This document shows, one piece after another, positions 1 to 6,500 of a stretch of 11,755 nt of DNA (position 1 is its first letter; each line of letters starts with the position of its first letter). The translations under genes and the position numbers were made by a program. Below the pieces are notes generated by a model, which was not told the origin of the DNA, searched no databases, and saw only the letters and a list, made by a program, of their open reading frames with translations. Origin of the DNA: Methanosarcinaceae archaeon (GTDB lineage Archaea; Halobacteriota; Methanosarcinia; Methanosarcinales; Methanosarcinaceae); NCBI GenBank assembly GCA_028690255.1, contig JAQVBP010000027.1, positions 8,942-20,696 on the forward strand, given 5' to 3'.

Positions 1-476
1 CCTCAGAACCGAAAATCCCGTTAAAAGTATTCCTCTCAGGCTCGATCCGGGGAGGCCGGGATCTTCTCCCGACCTACCGCCTGATATATGACCTCTTGCA
101 GGAAGCCGGGGCCGGGGTGGTAAGCTGGCATGTCGTGGACCCCGACCTTGAAGCCCGGGAAGCGGATATGACGGAAGAGGGAATATATGCGCGGGACATG
201 GGCCTGCTTTCCGAAAGCGACGCCCTGGTGGCCGAGGTCACGCTGCCTTCCGTCGGAGTGGGCTACGAAATCTGCCGGGCCCTTGTAAAAGGTTTACCGG
301 TGCTCTGCCTCCACAGGCCCGAGGCTTCCGTTTCCTCCATGCTGCTCGGAAACCCGGGGCCGGACCTGAAGGTTCAGGAGTATTCGGGCCCTGATGAACT
401 GAGGAAATATCTCAAAGAATTTGTAGAATCTATTGAAGCCGGAAAAAAGCAGAAATCCCCCCATAAGCCCGAATAA
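1..476 (+). CDS. DNPH1/Rcl-like 2'-deoxynucleoside 5'-phosphate N-hydrolase, 5'-truncated by window edge
   Basis: The frame is open from base 3 to the stop at 474-476 (157 residues seen) and no ATG lies before the conserved N-terminus, so the true start is outside the window or just at its edge. Reading from base 3, the protein opens with VFLSGSIRGGR, the nucleotide-binding signature of the Rcl/DNPH1 branch of the nucleoside 2-deoxyribosyltransferase fold. It continues with SDALVAEVTLPSVGVGYE, which matches the animal DNPH1 motif closely, and an SSM segment. In rat Rcl the equivalent Asp, Glu and Ser are catalytic; all three are present here. Family members hydrolyse the N-glycosidic bond of deoxynucleoside monophosphates, giving free base and deoxyribose 5-phosphate, a clean-up role in the cytosol. 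The C-terminal tail is Lys-rich and probably disordered. Substrate preference cannot be read from sequence. A start at the TTG at 96 would delete the nucleotide-binding motif and is rejected. Confidence 0.85.
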   Translation, partial: SEPKIPLKVFLSGSIRGGRDLLPTYRLIYDLLQEAGAGVVSWHVVDPDLEAREADMTEEGIYARDMGLLSESDALVAEVTLPSVGVGYEICRALVKGLPVLCLHRPEASVSSMLLGNPGPDLKVQEYSGPDELRKYLKEFVESIEAGKKQKSPHKPE

Positions 477-540
477 ACCGTACTTTGTGAACTCCTGACA
501 TTAACAATTATTAAATAACCGGATTCCAATACTATAAGCC

Positions 541-789
541 ATGGAAACTATGGTAATAGCAGGGCTGATACTTGCGCTTATAGCAGCCGTCATTCTGTAT
601 AAGGTCCTCAAGACCATCAAGAATATGGTGGTAAACACCGTCATAGGCTTAATAATCCTTCTTGCGGCAAAGTTTGTACTCGGACTCAATATCGCAATAA
701 ATGTGATAACCATCCTGATCTGTGCAATTGCAGGCGTTGTCGGGGCCCTTATAGTCATTCTCCTGAGCTATCTTGGAGTCGGTTTCTGA
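541..789 (+). CDS. BofA-family small membrane protein
   Basis: An 82-residue, very hydrophobic protein with three likely membrane segments (about residues 3-20, 30-49 and 53-78). The central VVNTVIG, the following INVIT segment and the Gly-rich AGVVGALIVILL end resemble the BofA family (pro-sigma-K processing inhibitor family in Bacillus). BofA holds an intramembrane protease inactive in sporulating bacteria; archaea have no sigma-K, so the role here is unknown and only the fold assignment is proposed. An AT-rich TATA-like stretch at 507-516 lies about 25 bases before the ATG region and no Shine-Dalgarno is visible, so the transcript may be nearly leaderless. It reads in the same direction as the upstream hydrolase, 64 bases away, but probably from its own promoter. 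T-runs follow the gene. Confidence 0.75.
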   Translation: METMVIAGLILALIAAVILYKVLKTIKNMVVNTVIGLIILLAAKFVLGLNIAINVITILICAIAGVVGALIVILLSYLGVGF

Positions 790-805
790 GGAATATCCGG
801 CCCCG

Positions 806-900
806 TTTTTTCAAAAAAAACAATTTCTTAAACCGGAACTGCCTGAATGGCATCTTCCGTCTTTTTTTTATTTATAAGAATTTCGAACAGAACTTTTTTT
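806..900 (+). terminator. cluster of T-runs downstream of the BofA-family gene
   Basis: Three oligo-T tracts on the plus strand (806-811, 862-869, 894-900) begin 17 bases after the stop codon. Archaeal RNA polymerase terminates at T-runs without needing a strong hairpin, so this is a plausible multi-site terminator. The first tract is followed by an A-run that could pair with it. Inference from composition only. Confidence 0.5.
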
Positions 901-973
901 ATTTTGGTGTGTCATTTCATTTTTCGGAAAAGGCCGGCCTGCGGCAGGTGAGGATTAGGAGAACTATCCTGAC

Positions 974-1326
974 GGACAACAGAAACGGCTGAAGGACAAC
1001 AGAAACGGGCTTTTTTTGGCAGGTATATTTTTCCACCCAAATCATTTATAATGATGCTGTTTTTGCCACATAAAACAACGGTGTAAAAGTATGCATCCAT
1101 TTCACATCCTTTTTGAAACCCCCGGCCGTCTGCGTCGGCCGTTGAGGGCCCTGTTATTTCTCACCTCAGCAAACAATCCTGCCCTACCTGAAATAATATC
1201 CCGGACCATTCAAGAAATCCAGGCCAAGCAACTCAAAAAGCTTTTCGCTATATCCTGCTAAATATATTTGTAACTGCCCACAGAGGTTTCCGGCCTTTCA
1301 ACGATCCTGCCAGAAAACAGAAACGG
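974..1326. repeat. three copies of an AACAGAAACGG element
   Basis: GGACAACAGAAACGG occurs exactly at 974-988 and 994-1008 (20-bp period). The inner AACAGAAACGG recurs at 1316-1326, on the far side of a possible small gene. The rest of this roughly 600-base spacer is mixed AT-rich and GC-rich sequence with no recognised RNA gene. The element could be a protein binding site or a trace of slippage; no function is assigned. Confidence 0.5.
1091..1261 (+). CDS. possible small protein, 56 residues
   Basis: An ATG at 1091 opens a 56-codon frame ending TAA at 1259-1261, inside a spacer with no other gene. A TATA-like TTTATAAT at 1045-1052 and a GGTG at 1080-1083, seven bases before the ATG, are placed as expected for a promoter and a weak ribosome binding site. 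The product starts MHPFHILFE, has an Arg-rich turn (GRLRRPLR), a short hydrophobic piece (ALLFL) and an amphipathic, Lys-containing C-terminal half. I recognise no family. Bases 1123-1141 hold a CGGCCG-N7-CGGCCG hairpin, which lies inside the frame and may instead mark an RNA element. Codons resemble neighbouring genes moderately well. It may equally be chance. Confidence 0.3.
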   Translation: MHPFHILFETPGRLRRPLRALLFLTSANNPALPEIISRTIQEIQAKQLKKLFAISC

Positions 1327-1340
1327 CCCCAAAAATCAGA

Positions 1341-1388
1341 AAAAAACACCGCCTCCGGAAAAAGGCCTCTTAAAAACCAGAAAAAAAA
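1341..1388 (-). terminator. T-run terminator region of the lysK-methyltransferase operon
   Basis: Read on the minus strand, oligo-T tracts (complements of the A-runs at 1381-1388 and 1341-1347) begin at the methyltransferase stop codon and recur about 35 bases later. This suits archaeal T-run termination of the minus-strand operon. There is no strong hairpin. Confidence 0.4.
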
Positions 1389-2060
1389 TCACAGAAGCCG
1401 GAAAACACCCCGGAACTGCTGTCTTATGTAGACCTCGCCCCGGAATTTTTTCTCTCTTTTAACTTCCTGAAGGTCAAGGACCTCGAAACCCTCAAAAAGC
1501 GAGAGGATTTCCTTTTCCGTAAAATAGTGGTAAATAATTCCGCTCTGCCTTAAAAAAGTATTTTCTTCAGGAGGCTCTCCCTCGGGCCCTGCAGCTTTCC
1601 CTCCGAAACGCATGTCTTCGGAACCGAAAACCTCGAAAAAGACCAGCCCCCCTTTCCTTAGCACCCGCTTGAATTCCAGGACCGCAGCCATTCTCTCGGA
1701 TTGAAAAAGGTGCTGAAGGACCCCGTAACAGAGTACGCCCTCAAAAGAGCCGGGCCTGAAAGGAAGGGTATGGAGGCTGGCTACCGCGTGTTCGGCCAAA
1801 AATCCGCTCTTTGCAAGCCTGTTCCTTGAGCTTTGAAGGGCCGTAAAGGAGACGTCGGCCCCGACCACCCGGTAATATTTCGCAAGCTCTTTGAGGTAGC
1901 GGCCGTTTCCGGAGCCTGCGTCAAGAAGACAGGCACCTTCGGGCATATACTCTTTTACCCGGGCGATAGAACCGGGGCCACCCCACCGGAGGTGGGCGTA
2001 TTCCTTATCCCAGGCCAGGAAATGGGGCTTTGGAGAGGCCCCGGCCTTTCCTTCCTTCAT
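1389..2060 (-). CDS. class I SAM-dependent methyltransferase (type 11 domain, possibly Trm9-like)
   Basis: A 223-residue protein with a Rossmann methyltransferase core: motif I LLDAGSGNG at 45-53 (SAM binding), an acidic residue at the end of strand 2 (Asp69 in GADVS), LPFRPGSFEGVLCYGVLQHL at 99-118 (motif IV/post-motif region), and LRKGGLVFFEVF at 134-145. The LPF..GSF pattern and the YHYFTEKEI segment at 177-185 recall the Trm9/ALKBH8 wobble-uridine tRNA methyltransferases, but small-molecule methyltransferases share much of this, so the substrate is left open. Start at 2060 is the first ATG; its ribosome binding site is weak. It lies 27 bases downstream of lysK on the same strand and is probably co-transcribed, which mildly favours a translation-related role. 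Not recognised beyond the superfamily. Confidence 0.8.
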   Translation of the reverse strand: MKEGKAGASPKPHFLAWDKEYAHLRWGGPGSIARVKEYMPEGACLLDAGSGNGRYLKELAKYYRVVGADVSFTALQSSRNRLAKSGFLAEHAVASLHTLPFRPGSFEGVLCYGVLQHLFQSERMAAVLEFKRVLRKGGLVFFEVFGSEDMRFGGKAAGPEGEPPEENTFLRQSGIIYHYFTEKEILSLFEGFEVLDLQEVKREKKFRGEVYIRQQFRGVFRLL

Positions 2061-2087
2061 AATCCATCTTAATTAATTCGGGTTAAT

Positions 2088-3698
2088 TCATTCAGGCCCG
2101 GTGACGGAAGCTTCCCTGAACCTTTCTATCAGGAAAGGCTGCTCGAAAGAGGAGAGGAACCAGCCGGCTTTGGGCCCCGAGTCCTGTCCGAGGATTGCGG
2201 TGTAGACTGCCTGGAAGAGCTCTTTGGGGTTGACTTCAAGCTCTTCGGGGAGGACTCCCAGAGTTGCGGCAATTTTGCCGGTAAGTTCGGAATCCGGGGT
2301 CTTTGCGGAATAAACGAGATCATGGTAGGCTTCCCCCGAAAGTTCCCCTCTTTCCTCGATCAGGTCCGCAAAGGCTGCAAGGAAGGCTTTCTGGAGTTTC
2401 GAAAGGGTCGCAACCTCGGCGGGCACGTTTTCCTTTACGCTGAACTTTGCAAAGGAAGGGGCATATTGTTCCAGCCAGTTAGAGACGTTTTCCACAAGCT
2501 GCCTGATAGCTATTTTGTCCTCGACTTCAAAGCCCGAGCGTTTCACGACATTCAATATCCGGTCGAAGTCCCCGCGGGCCACCTGGAAGATCATGACCAT
2601 CTGCTTGAAGGGGATTTCGGACTGGCATATCCCGCTTGCTCTGGAAAGCTCGTAAATGCGGCGGTCAAACGCCCCGAGTTTCGGGTCTTCCTCACGGAAG
2701 CGGTCCCTGAGCCTTTCATATTCGTCCACAAGGGTGAGGAGAGGCTGACCCGGGTCGAACTTGATGTGTTTTTCGGGCTTGGTCCGGATGATCAGATAGC
2801 GCAGGACCTCGGGAGGCACGACTTTCAGCATATCGGAAATCGAGACAACAACTCCTGTTGAAGAGGACATGGCTCCTTTCTGCCCGAGCATGATCCACTC
2901 ATAAACAATCGGAGCCGGGGGCTGATGAGCGTAAATTTCGTTCGCGATGCGAATTCCGGTATCGTAGGAGCCACCCCTCGAGGCATGGTCTTTTCCGAAA
3001 GGCTCGATTGTAATGCCCAGAATACCCCAGCGGGCAGGCCAGTCCACCCGCCAGGTAAGCTTGCCTCCTCCTTTCATGAGCGCAGTTCCCCTGTGTCCGC
3101 AGGAACACTCATAGTCCACGGTCTCTGCGTCAACATCAAAGCCAGTTACCTTTGTGGTGGTGATTTTGCCGCACTCGGAACAGAGGGGGTTAAAGGGACT
3201 CCAGTCTTCGAGCACGGTTTTCCCGGAAACTTCCTCGAGGATTTTTGCGATTTCGTCCCTTTTCCGAAGGGCAGTCTTGATCGCCTCCACATACATGCCG
3301 CTCTTGTACATCTCGGCAGCCCGGTAAACTTTCGGATTAATCCCGAGGCTCTTTAAGGCCTCAAGGAAAGGCTTGAGGAAGTGCTCGGCATAGTTTGCAC
3401 ATTTTCCGCAGGGACAGGGGACTTCGGAAAGGGGTTTACCGACGTGTTCGGCGTAACTTTCCGGAAGGAAAGGATAGACCTTCCTGAGAGGATCGTAGGT
3501 ATCTGCGATGTAGATGAACTCGGCATCCGCACCCTTATCCAGGAGCGCCCTGTACGCGGCATCCGCTGTTACGACTTCCCTCATGTTGCCGATATGGATG
3601 TGGCCGGAGGGGGTTATCCCTGTAGCAACAAGATGCTTGCTGCTCATTTTTAACGTATCTTCAGCAATAACATCTGCCCAGTGAATGATATCTGTCAT
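2088..3698 (-). CDS. lysK: class I lysyl-tRNA synthetase
   Basis: A 536-residue enzyme of the archaeal class I LysRS family, which charges tRNA-Lys with lysine in the cytosol; length is typical. The Rossmann catalytic domain shows the HIGH-type motif SGHIHIGN at 31-38 and the KMSKS-type loop GAMSSSTG at 275-282. Cysteines at 95, 97 and 100 (CPCGKC), 173 and 176 (CSEC) and 198 and 200 (CSC) look like metal-binding knuckles. The C-terminal part is helical, as expected of the class I anticodon-binding cage. Start: the ATG at 3698 is preceded (minus strand) by GGTGG about eight bases upstream, a good site. A methyltransferase follows 27 bases downstream on the same strand. Methanosarcina species are known to carry both this class I enzyme and a class II LysRS; whether this organism does cannot be seen here. 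Confidence 0.96.
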   Translation of the reverse strand: MTDIIHWADVIAEDTLKMSSKHLVATGITPSGHIHIGNMREVVTADAAYRALLDKGADAEFIYIADTYDPLRKVYPFLPESYAEHVGKPLSEVPCPCGKCANYAEHFLKPFLEALKSLGINPKVYRAAEMYKSGMYVEAIKTALRKRDEIAKILEEVSGKTVLEDWSPFNPLCSECGKITTTKVTGFDVDAETVDYECSCGHRGTALMKGGGKLTWRVDWPARWGILGITIEPFGKDHASRGGSYDTGIRIANEIYAHQPPAPIVYEWIMLGQKGAMSSSTGVVVSISDMLKVVPPEVLRYLIIRTKPEKHIKFDPGQPLLTLVDEYERLRDRFREEDPKLGAFDRRIYELSRASGICQSEIPFKQMVMIFQVARGDFDRILNVVKRSGFEVEDKIAIRQLVENVSNWLEQYAPSFAKFSVKENVPAEVATLSKLQKAFLAAFADLIEERGELSGEAYHDLVYSAKTPDSELTGKIAATLGVLPEELEVNPKELFQAVYTAILGQDSGPKAGWFLSSFEQPFLIERFREASVTGPE

Positions 3699-3804
3699 AT
3701 TTCCACCATTTTTTTTATAAGGATTAAAAAAATCAGAAGATAATAATGATATTGATTAACTGACTCGGTTTCAAAATCAAGTGATTTAATAAGTGTAACA
3801 CCAC

Positions 3805-3835
3805 TACATAATATATATAATTGTGATCTTATGTA
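3805..3835. promoter_or_regulatory. TATA-rich element inside a TACATAA inverted repeat
   Basis: TACATAA (3805-3811) and TTATGTA (3829-3835) are exact inverted copies flanking an AT-only stretch (ATATATATAA around 3811-3820) that would make a strong archaeal TATA box. It lies about 35-50 bases before the ATG of the broken small gene at 3855 and about 110 bases upstream of lysK, so it could serve either. Suggestive only. Confidence 0.35.
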
Positions 3836-3854
3836 ATGATGTTTCGGCACAAAC

Positions 3855-4006
3855 ATGACCACAATAAACCTTAATCCTAATAACTTTTCTGGACCACCTT
3901 TTCTTATGGAAATCCGATAGATTTTGATGACAATTATGAATATACCGGAGAAGTAATTAATCTAAAAAAATTGCTACTCGATAAAAGAAGATCTGGAATA
4001 AATTGA
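3855..4006 (+). pseudogene. frameshifted small gene of about 50 codons
   Basis: From the ATG at 3855 the frame reads MTTINLNPNNFSGPPFL and then stops at TAG 3918-3920. One base back (-1 frame, from TAT at 3905) a protein-like sequence continues, beginning YGNPIDFDDNYEYTGEV and including LKKLLLDKRR, to TGA at 4004-4006. Joining the two frames near 3903-3907 gives a coherent, acidic-then-basic protein of about 50 residues, as expected if one base was gained or lost in a real small gene. A strong TATA-like element lies upstream at 3811-3820. The bases at the join do not form a classical slippery heptamer, so decay or a sequencing error is likelier than programmed frameshifting. I do not recognise the family; the size would suit an antitoxin or other small regulator, but that is a guess. 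Confidence 0.35.
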
Positions 4007-4015
4007 AAATCCCTT

Positions 4016-4093
4016 ATGGAAAATCTGAAAAATCTGAAAAATCTGAAAAATCTGAAAAATCTGAAAAATCTGAAAAATCTGAAAAATAATTAA
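4016..4093 (+). repeat. 9-bp tandem repeat, seven units, with an in-frame (NLK)7 reading frame
   Basis: A 9-bp unit (AAATCTGAA) is repeated seven times with no mismatch between about 4021 and 4086. Because the unit is three codons long, the ATG at 4016 opens a 25-codon frame that reads M-E-(Asn-Leu-Lys)7-N-N and stops at TAA 4091-4093. It is in the same frame as the second half of the broken gene that ends at 4006. No ribosome binding site is visible. Most simply this is a slippage-made minisatellite; translation is not supported. Confidence 0.85.
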
Positions 4094-4780
4094 AAAAAGC
4101 CCTGTGGACAGGCCCCTCCCTTATGGCAGGTTCCTTAAAACTCCTACAGGATAAAATTGTCCGGAATTTATACGAAAGGACCGGGCCTCTTCGTCTGACA
4201 GAAAGAAAGGGATTCGGAAAAGCTCAGAACGTTTCAGCCCGCAGGTACCGGGAGGTTTTCAGGCTGGGATTATAGTCCCGCTCTCTGAGTTGATTCTTTT
4301 CCACTTTCTTTTCAATCCGAAGATGTTTTGATTTCGGATTTCGACACGGTGTTTGATCTCGTATATTTGTGGTCTCAGTACAGTTAGTTTTTATTTAGGA
4401 GGCTTTTGCTGGCATTTCCCATTTTCTGTTTTTCCCCTGAACCCCGCAGGAATTCAGGGTGTAATTTTCCAGGGTGTAATTTTCCAGGATGAAATTTCTC
4501 AATAAAGGAGTTCTCATGCCAGAGTTTTCTTTTGCAATCAACAGCACTAATCCCGGGCTACAGCCCTCACAGAAAATATTGAGGTTGTTTTCCAGGCAAC
4601 AGTTTGGTACTATCTCCAATTGTATCAATGCATTCAAGGTATTTATAATTTATTGCTATTTTTGAGAAGATAAATAACATTAAAATCATGTAAAATTGAT
4701 TTTTAGTGTCATCGTATCCTCGTGCAGTTCCCGACATGTTGTTCCGAACATGGATAGCTAAAATTGTCAGATTGAAAAAC
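4094..4780. other. gene-poor spacer with two weak competing reading frames
   Basis: I see no convincing gene or RNA here. On the plus strand, ATG 4516 (preceded by AAGGAG at 4505-4510, five bases away) opens a 49-codon frame to TGA 4663-4665, starting MPEFSFAINS. On the minus strand an 80-codon frame runs 4637 to 4395, starting MNALIQLEIV. They overlap and neither resembles a known family; the plus-strand one has the better start signal. Codon choice in both is unlike the neighbouring genes, and the 15-bp repeats at 4455-4499 are read as LENYT-like units in the minus frame. The stretch 4094-4390 shows only short local hairpins, such as GGGAT/GTCCC around 4266-4279. Confidence 0.4.
4455..4499. 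repeat. 15-bp direct repeat, two exact copies and one decayed copy
   Basis: CAGGGTGTAATTTTC occurs exactly at 4455-4469 and 4470-4484, followed by a copy with changes (CAGGATGAAATTTCT) at 4485-4499. The array ends 17 bases before the ATG at 4516. It could be an iterated binding site or a slippage product; the length is also five codons, so it keeps the frame in the weak minus-strand reading frame. Confidence 0.8.
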
Positions 4781-4788
4781 TATTTAAG
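4735..4788 (+). promoter_or_regulatory. promoter of the two-helix membrane protein gene with upstream inverted repeat
   Basis: TATTTAAG at 4781-4788 fits an archaeal TATA box; its distance of about 25 bases puts the transcript start within a few bases of the ATG at 4812, so the mRNA is probably leaderless. About 30 bases further upstream CATGTT (4735-4740) and AACATG (4747-4752) are exact inverted copies around a 6-base centre, with a nested GTTCCGAAC at 4741-4749. This is a good shape for a dimeric regulator site upstream of the promoter. Binding is inferred, not shown. Confidence 0.45.
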
Positions 4789-4811
4789 ATTTTAAAGTCA
4801 TTTTCAGAAAT

Positions 4812-5033
4812 ATGGATCTTTTCAATACAAAACCCCGCCAGAAAAACGGTAAAAAGACCAATCCCAAGCTCATCATGGGCGCTATACTGGCAATCACACT
4901 GATAGGCTGGGTCCTGGGCCCCGGAGCCATTTCAAACATCTCCTGGTTGCTCTTCTGGATAACGGCCGCGGTGGTTGTCCTGTACAACCTCTACACTTTA
5001 GTGAAGAAATTGAAGCCGGCTTTTTCAAAGTAA
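4812..5033 (+). CDS. small two-helix membrane protein of unknown function
   Basis: A 73-residue protein with a basic N-terminal tail (about residues 1-19, rich in Lys/Arg/Asn), two hydrophobic segments (about 20-40, with a GWVLGPG turn, and 42-62) and a short basic C-terminus. The charge pattern suggests both ends face the cytoplasm, with a hairpin in the membrane. The ATG at 4812 follows a TATA-like element by about 25 bases and there is no Shine-Dalgarno. It converges on glmM, from which it is separated by a hairpin terminator. I recognise no family. Codon use matches the neighbouring genes, which supports it being real. Confidence 0.7.
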   Translation: MDLFNTKPRQKNGKKTNPKLIMGAILAITLIGWVLGPGAISNISWLLFWITAAVVVLYNLYTLVKKLKPAFSK

Positions 5034-5062
5034 GCTCCTTTTGAGTGTACGGTATCTGGGTG

Positions 5063-5115
5063 TAAAAAAATAAAAGCTCCCTCCTCAAAAACCTGAACCG
5101 TTCGGCGAAGGTTTT
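5063..5115. terminator. hairpin terminator between converging genes
   Basis: AAAACCT (5088-5094) pairs with AGGTTTT (5109-5115) and an inner CCG/CGG can extend the stem; flanking CT-rich and G-rich tracts allow further imperfect pairing. On the minus strand the hairpin is followed by a T-rich tract (complement of the A-run at 5063-5075), as wanted for ending glmM transcription. It sits midway between two converging genes and may act in both directions. Confidence 0.6.
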
Positions 5116-5150
5116 AGGGGGGTAGTTGACTTTTCTGGCTTAGCCCCGGA

Positions 5151-6500
5151 TTATTCAGAACCTTCGGCTGTTTTGAGCATTTTCAGGCCCCGGTTCATAA
5201 GTTCTTCTGCCCTTGCTTCGGTCTTTGCCTCGGCAAAGATTCTGAAAATAGGCTCTGTCCCCGAGGGGCGGATAAGGGTCCAGCCGTCCTCAAAGCAGAG
5301 TTTTACGCCGTCGGTGGTATCGACTTTCAGGCCCAGGTCCAGAGCTTCGGCTTTTACCTTTTCCATTGTAGCCGCGGGGTCTTTTGAGGGGTGTTTTGTT
5401 TTTGCGTTATAGTAAACGGGCACGTTTTTTGTAAGGTCCGAGACCTTTTTTCCGCTTGCCAGGATCTCCAGGAGCTTGGCACAGGCCATGCCCCCGTCCC
5501 TGCAGTACTGGTGCTCGGGGAAGATCAGCCCGCCGTTGCCCTCTCCTCCGAAGACGGCCCCGATTTCCATCATCTTGCGGGCCACGTTTATGGAACCGAC
5601 AGCTGTCCAGTGCAACTCCACGCCCGCGGCGGCCGCGACATCGGCCATACGCTGGGAAGAACTCACAGGAGTGACTATGGGGCCTTTTTTCCCTTCAAGC
5701 ACGTACTGTGCCATCATGGAAAGCAGGACTTCTTCATTTACGAATTCCCCCTTTTCGTCCATGAAGACGATCCTGTCCGCATCTCCGTCGTGCGCGGCTC
5801 CGAAATCGGCCCCGGTCTTTTTTACCAGATCGGATAGTTCCCCCAGAGCCTCGGGCAGGGGTTCGGGGTTCCTCCAGGGAAAAGTCCCGTCTGCCTGGGC
5901 TCCCAGAGTCAGGACCTCGCAGCCCAGTTTCCGGAGGAGGAACGGAAGGGTCAGAGCTCCTGCTCCGCAGCCCGTATCAACCACCACTTTGAACCTCCGC
6001 TTCCTTATACTTTCGGCATCCACGGAGCGAAGGATATTCCTGATATAATAGTCGTTTACCCCCGGGTCCGTCGTAAACTCCCCGGTTTTTTCCCAGGAGG
6101 CCACAGCGTACTTTTCTGAAAAGTAGATTTCCTCAAGGGCCCTTTCTCCATCTCTCGGAAACTCCGAACCGTCTCCTGCAATCAGCTTGATCCCGTTGTC
6201 TTCCCTTGGATTATGAGACGCCGTAATCACTATCCCCGCATCGGCATAGTCGCGGACGTAATACTGAATGGAAGGGGTAGGGCCCACTCCCACGTCAATA
6301 ACCTTCAGGCCCGCAGAAAGGGCCCCGGCAATTGCCGCGGATTTCAGCATCTGGCCCGATATCCTGGTATCGCAACCTATTGCCACGGTCCCTTCCGATT
6401 TCATATAAGTTCCCAGGCTTTTTGCCACCCGGGTGGCCATTTCGGGACTTATATATTCATTTGCTCTTCCGCGTACGCCGTTTGTTCCAAATAATCTCAT
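5151..6500 (-). CDS. glmM: phosphoglucosamine mutase, archaeal GlmM type
   Basis: A 449-residue member of the alpha-D-phosphohexomutase family, which converts glucosamine 6-phosphate to glucosamine 1-phosphate on the way to UDP-N-acetylglucosamine for surface glycans. All four family signatures are present: phosphoserine loop TASHNP at 93-98 (Ser95), metal-binding DGDADR at 238-243, sugar-specificity loop GEGNGG at 319-324 and phosphate-binding RPSGTEP at 411-417. The N-terminus RLFGTNGVRG is typical. I chose the ATG at 6500 because GGAG stands at the right distance before it on the minus strand and the family starts at RLFG; an in-frame upstream ATG at 6530 would add ten basic residues not found in the family. 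Archaeal paralogs of this family may act as phosphomannomutase or phosphoglucomutase, so the exact sugar is likely but not certain. Confidence 0.9.
   Translation of the reverse strand: MRLFGTNGVRGRANEYISPEMATRVAKSLGTYMKSEGTVAIGCDTRISGQMLKSAAIAGALSAGLKVIDVGVGPTPSIQYYVRDYADAGIVITASHNPREDNGIKLIAGDGSEFPRDGERALEEIYFSEKYAVASWEKTGEFTTDPGVNDYYIRNILRSVDAESIRKRRFKVVVDTGCGAGALTLPFLLRKLGCEVLTLGAQADGTFPWRNPEPLPEALGELSDLVKKTGADFGAAHDGDADRIVFMDEKGEFVNEEVLLSMMAQYVLEGKKGPIVTPVSSSQRMADVAAAAGVELHWTAVGSINVARKMMEIGAVFGGEGNGGLIFPEHQYCRDGGMACAKLLEILASGKKVSDLTKNVPVYYNAKTKHPSKDPAATMEKVKAEALDLGLKVDTTDGVKLCFEDGWTLIRPSGTEPIFRIFAEAKTEARAEELMNRGLKMLKTAEGSE

Noticed and set aside
501..758. 85-codon minus-strand frame
   Set aside because: Mirror of the BofA-family gene; the hydrophobic plus-strand product fits a known family and this one does not.
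912..1100. 62-codon minus-strand frame
   Set aside because: No promoter or ribosome binding site seen, mixed composition, and it overlaps the repeat and TATA-like sequence used by the plus-strand candidate.
2322..2861. 179-codon plus-strand frame
   Set aside because: It lies fully antisense to lysK, whose protein family and motifs are certain; long antisense frames are common in GC-rich genes.
3903..3910. Programmed -1 frameshift site
   Set aside because: The bases CCTTTTCTTAT do not fit the X XXY YYZ pattern in the reading frame and no downstream stem or knot was seen.
4016..4093. CRISPR array
   Set aside because: Units are 9 bp with no spacers; this is a simple tandem repeat.
4395..4637. 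80-codon minus-strand frame as a real gene
   Set aside because: No ribosome binding site, no family, codon use unlike its neighbours and internal 15-bp repeats; kept only as a note in the spacer entry.
5391..6048. Plus-strand frames of 148 and 190 codons opposite glmM
   Set aside because: They are antisense to a gene with all family motifs, and their products are Pro/Ser/Arg-rich with no recognisable domain.
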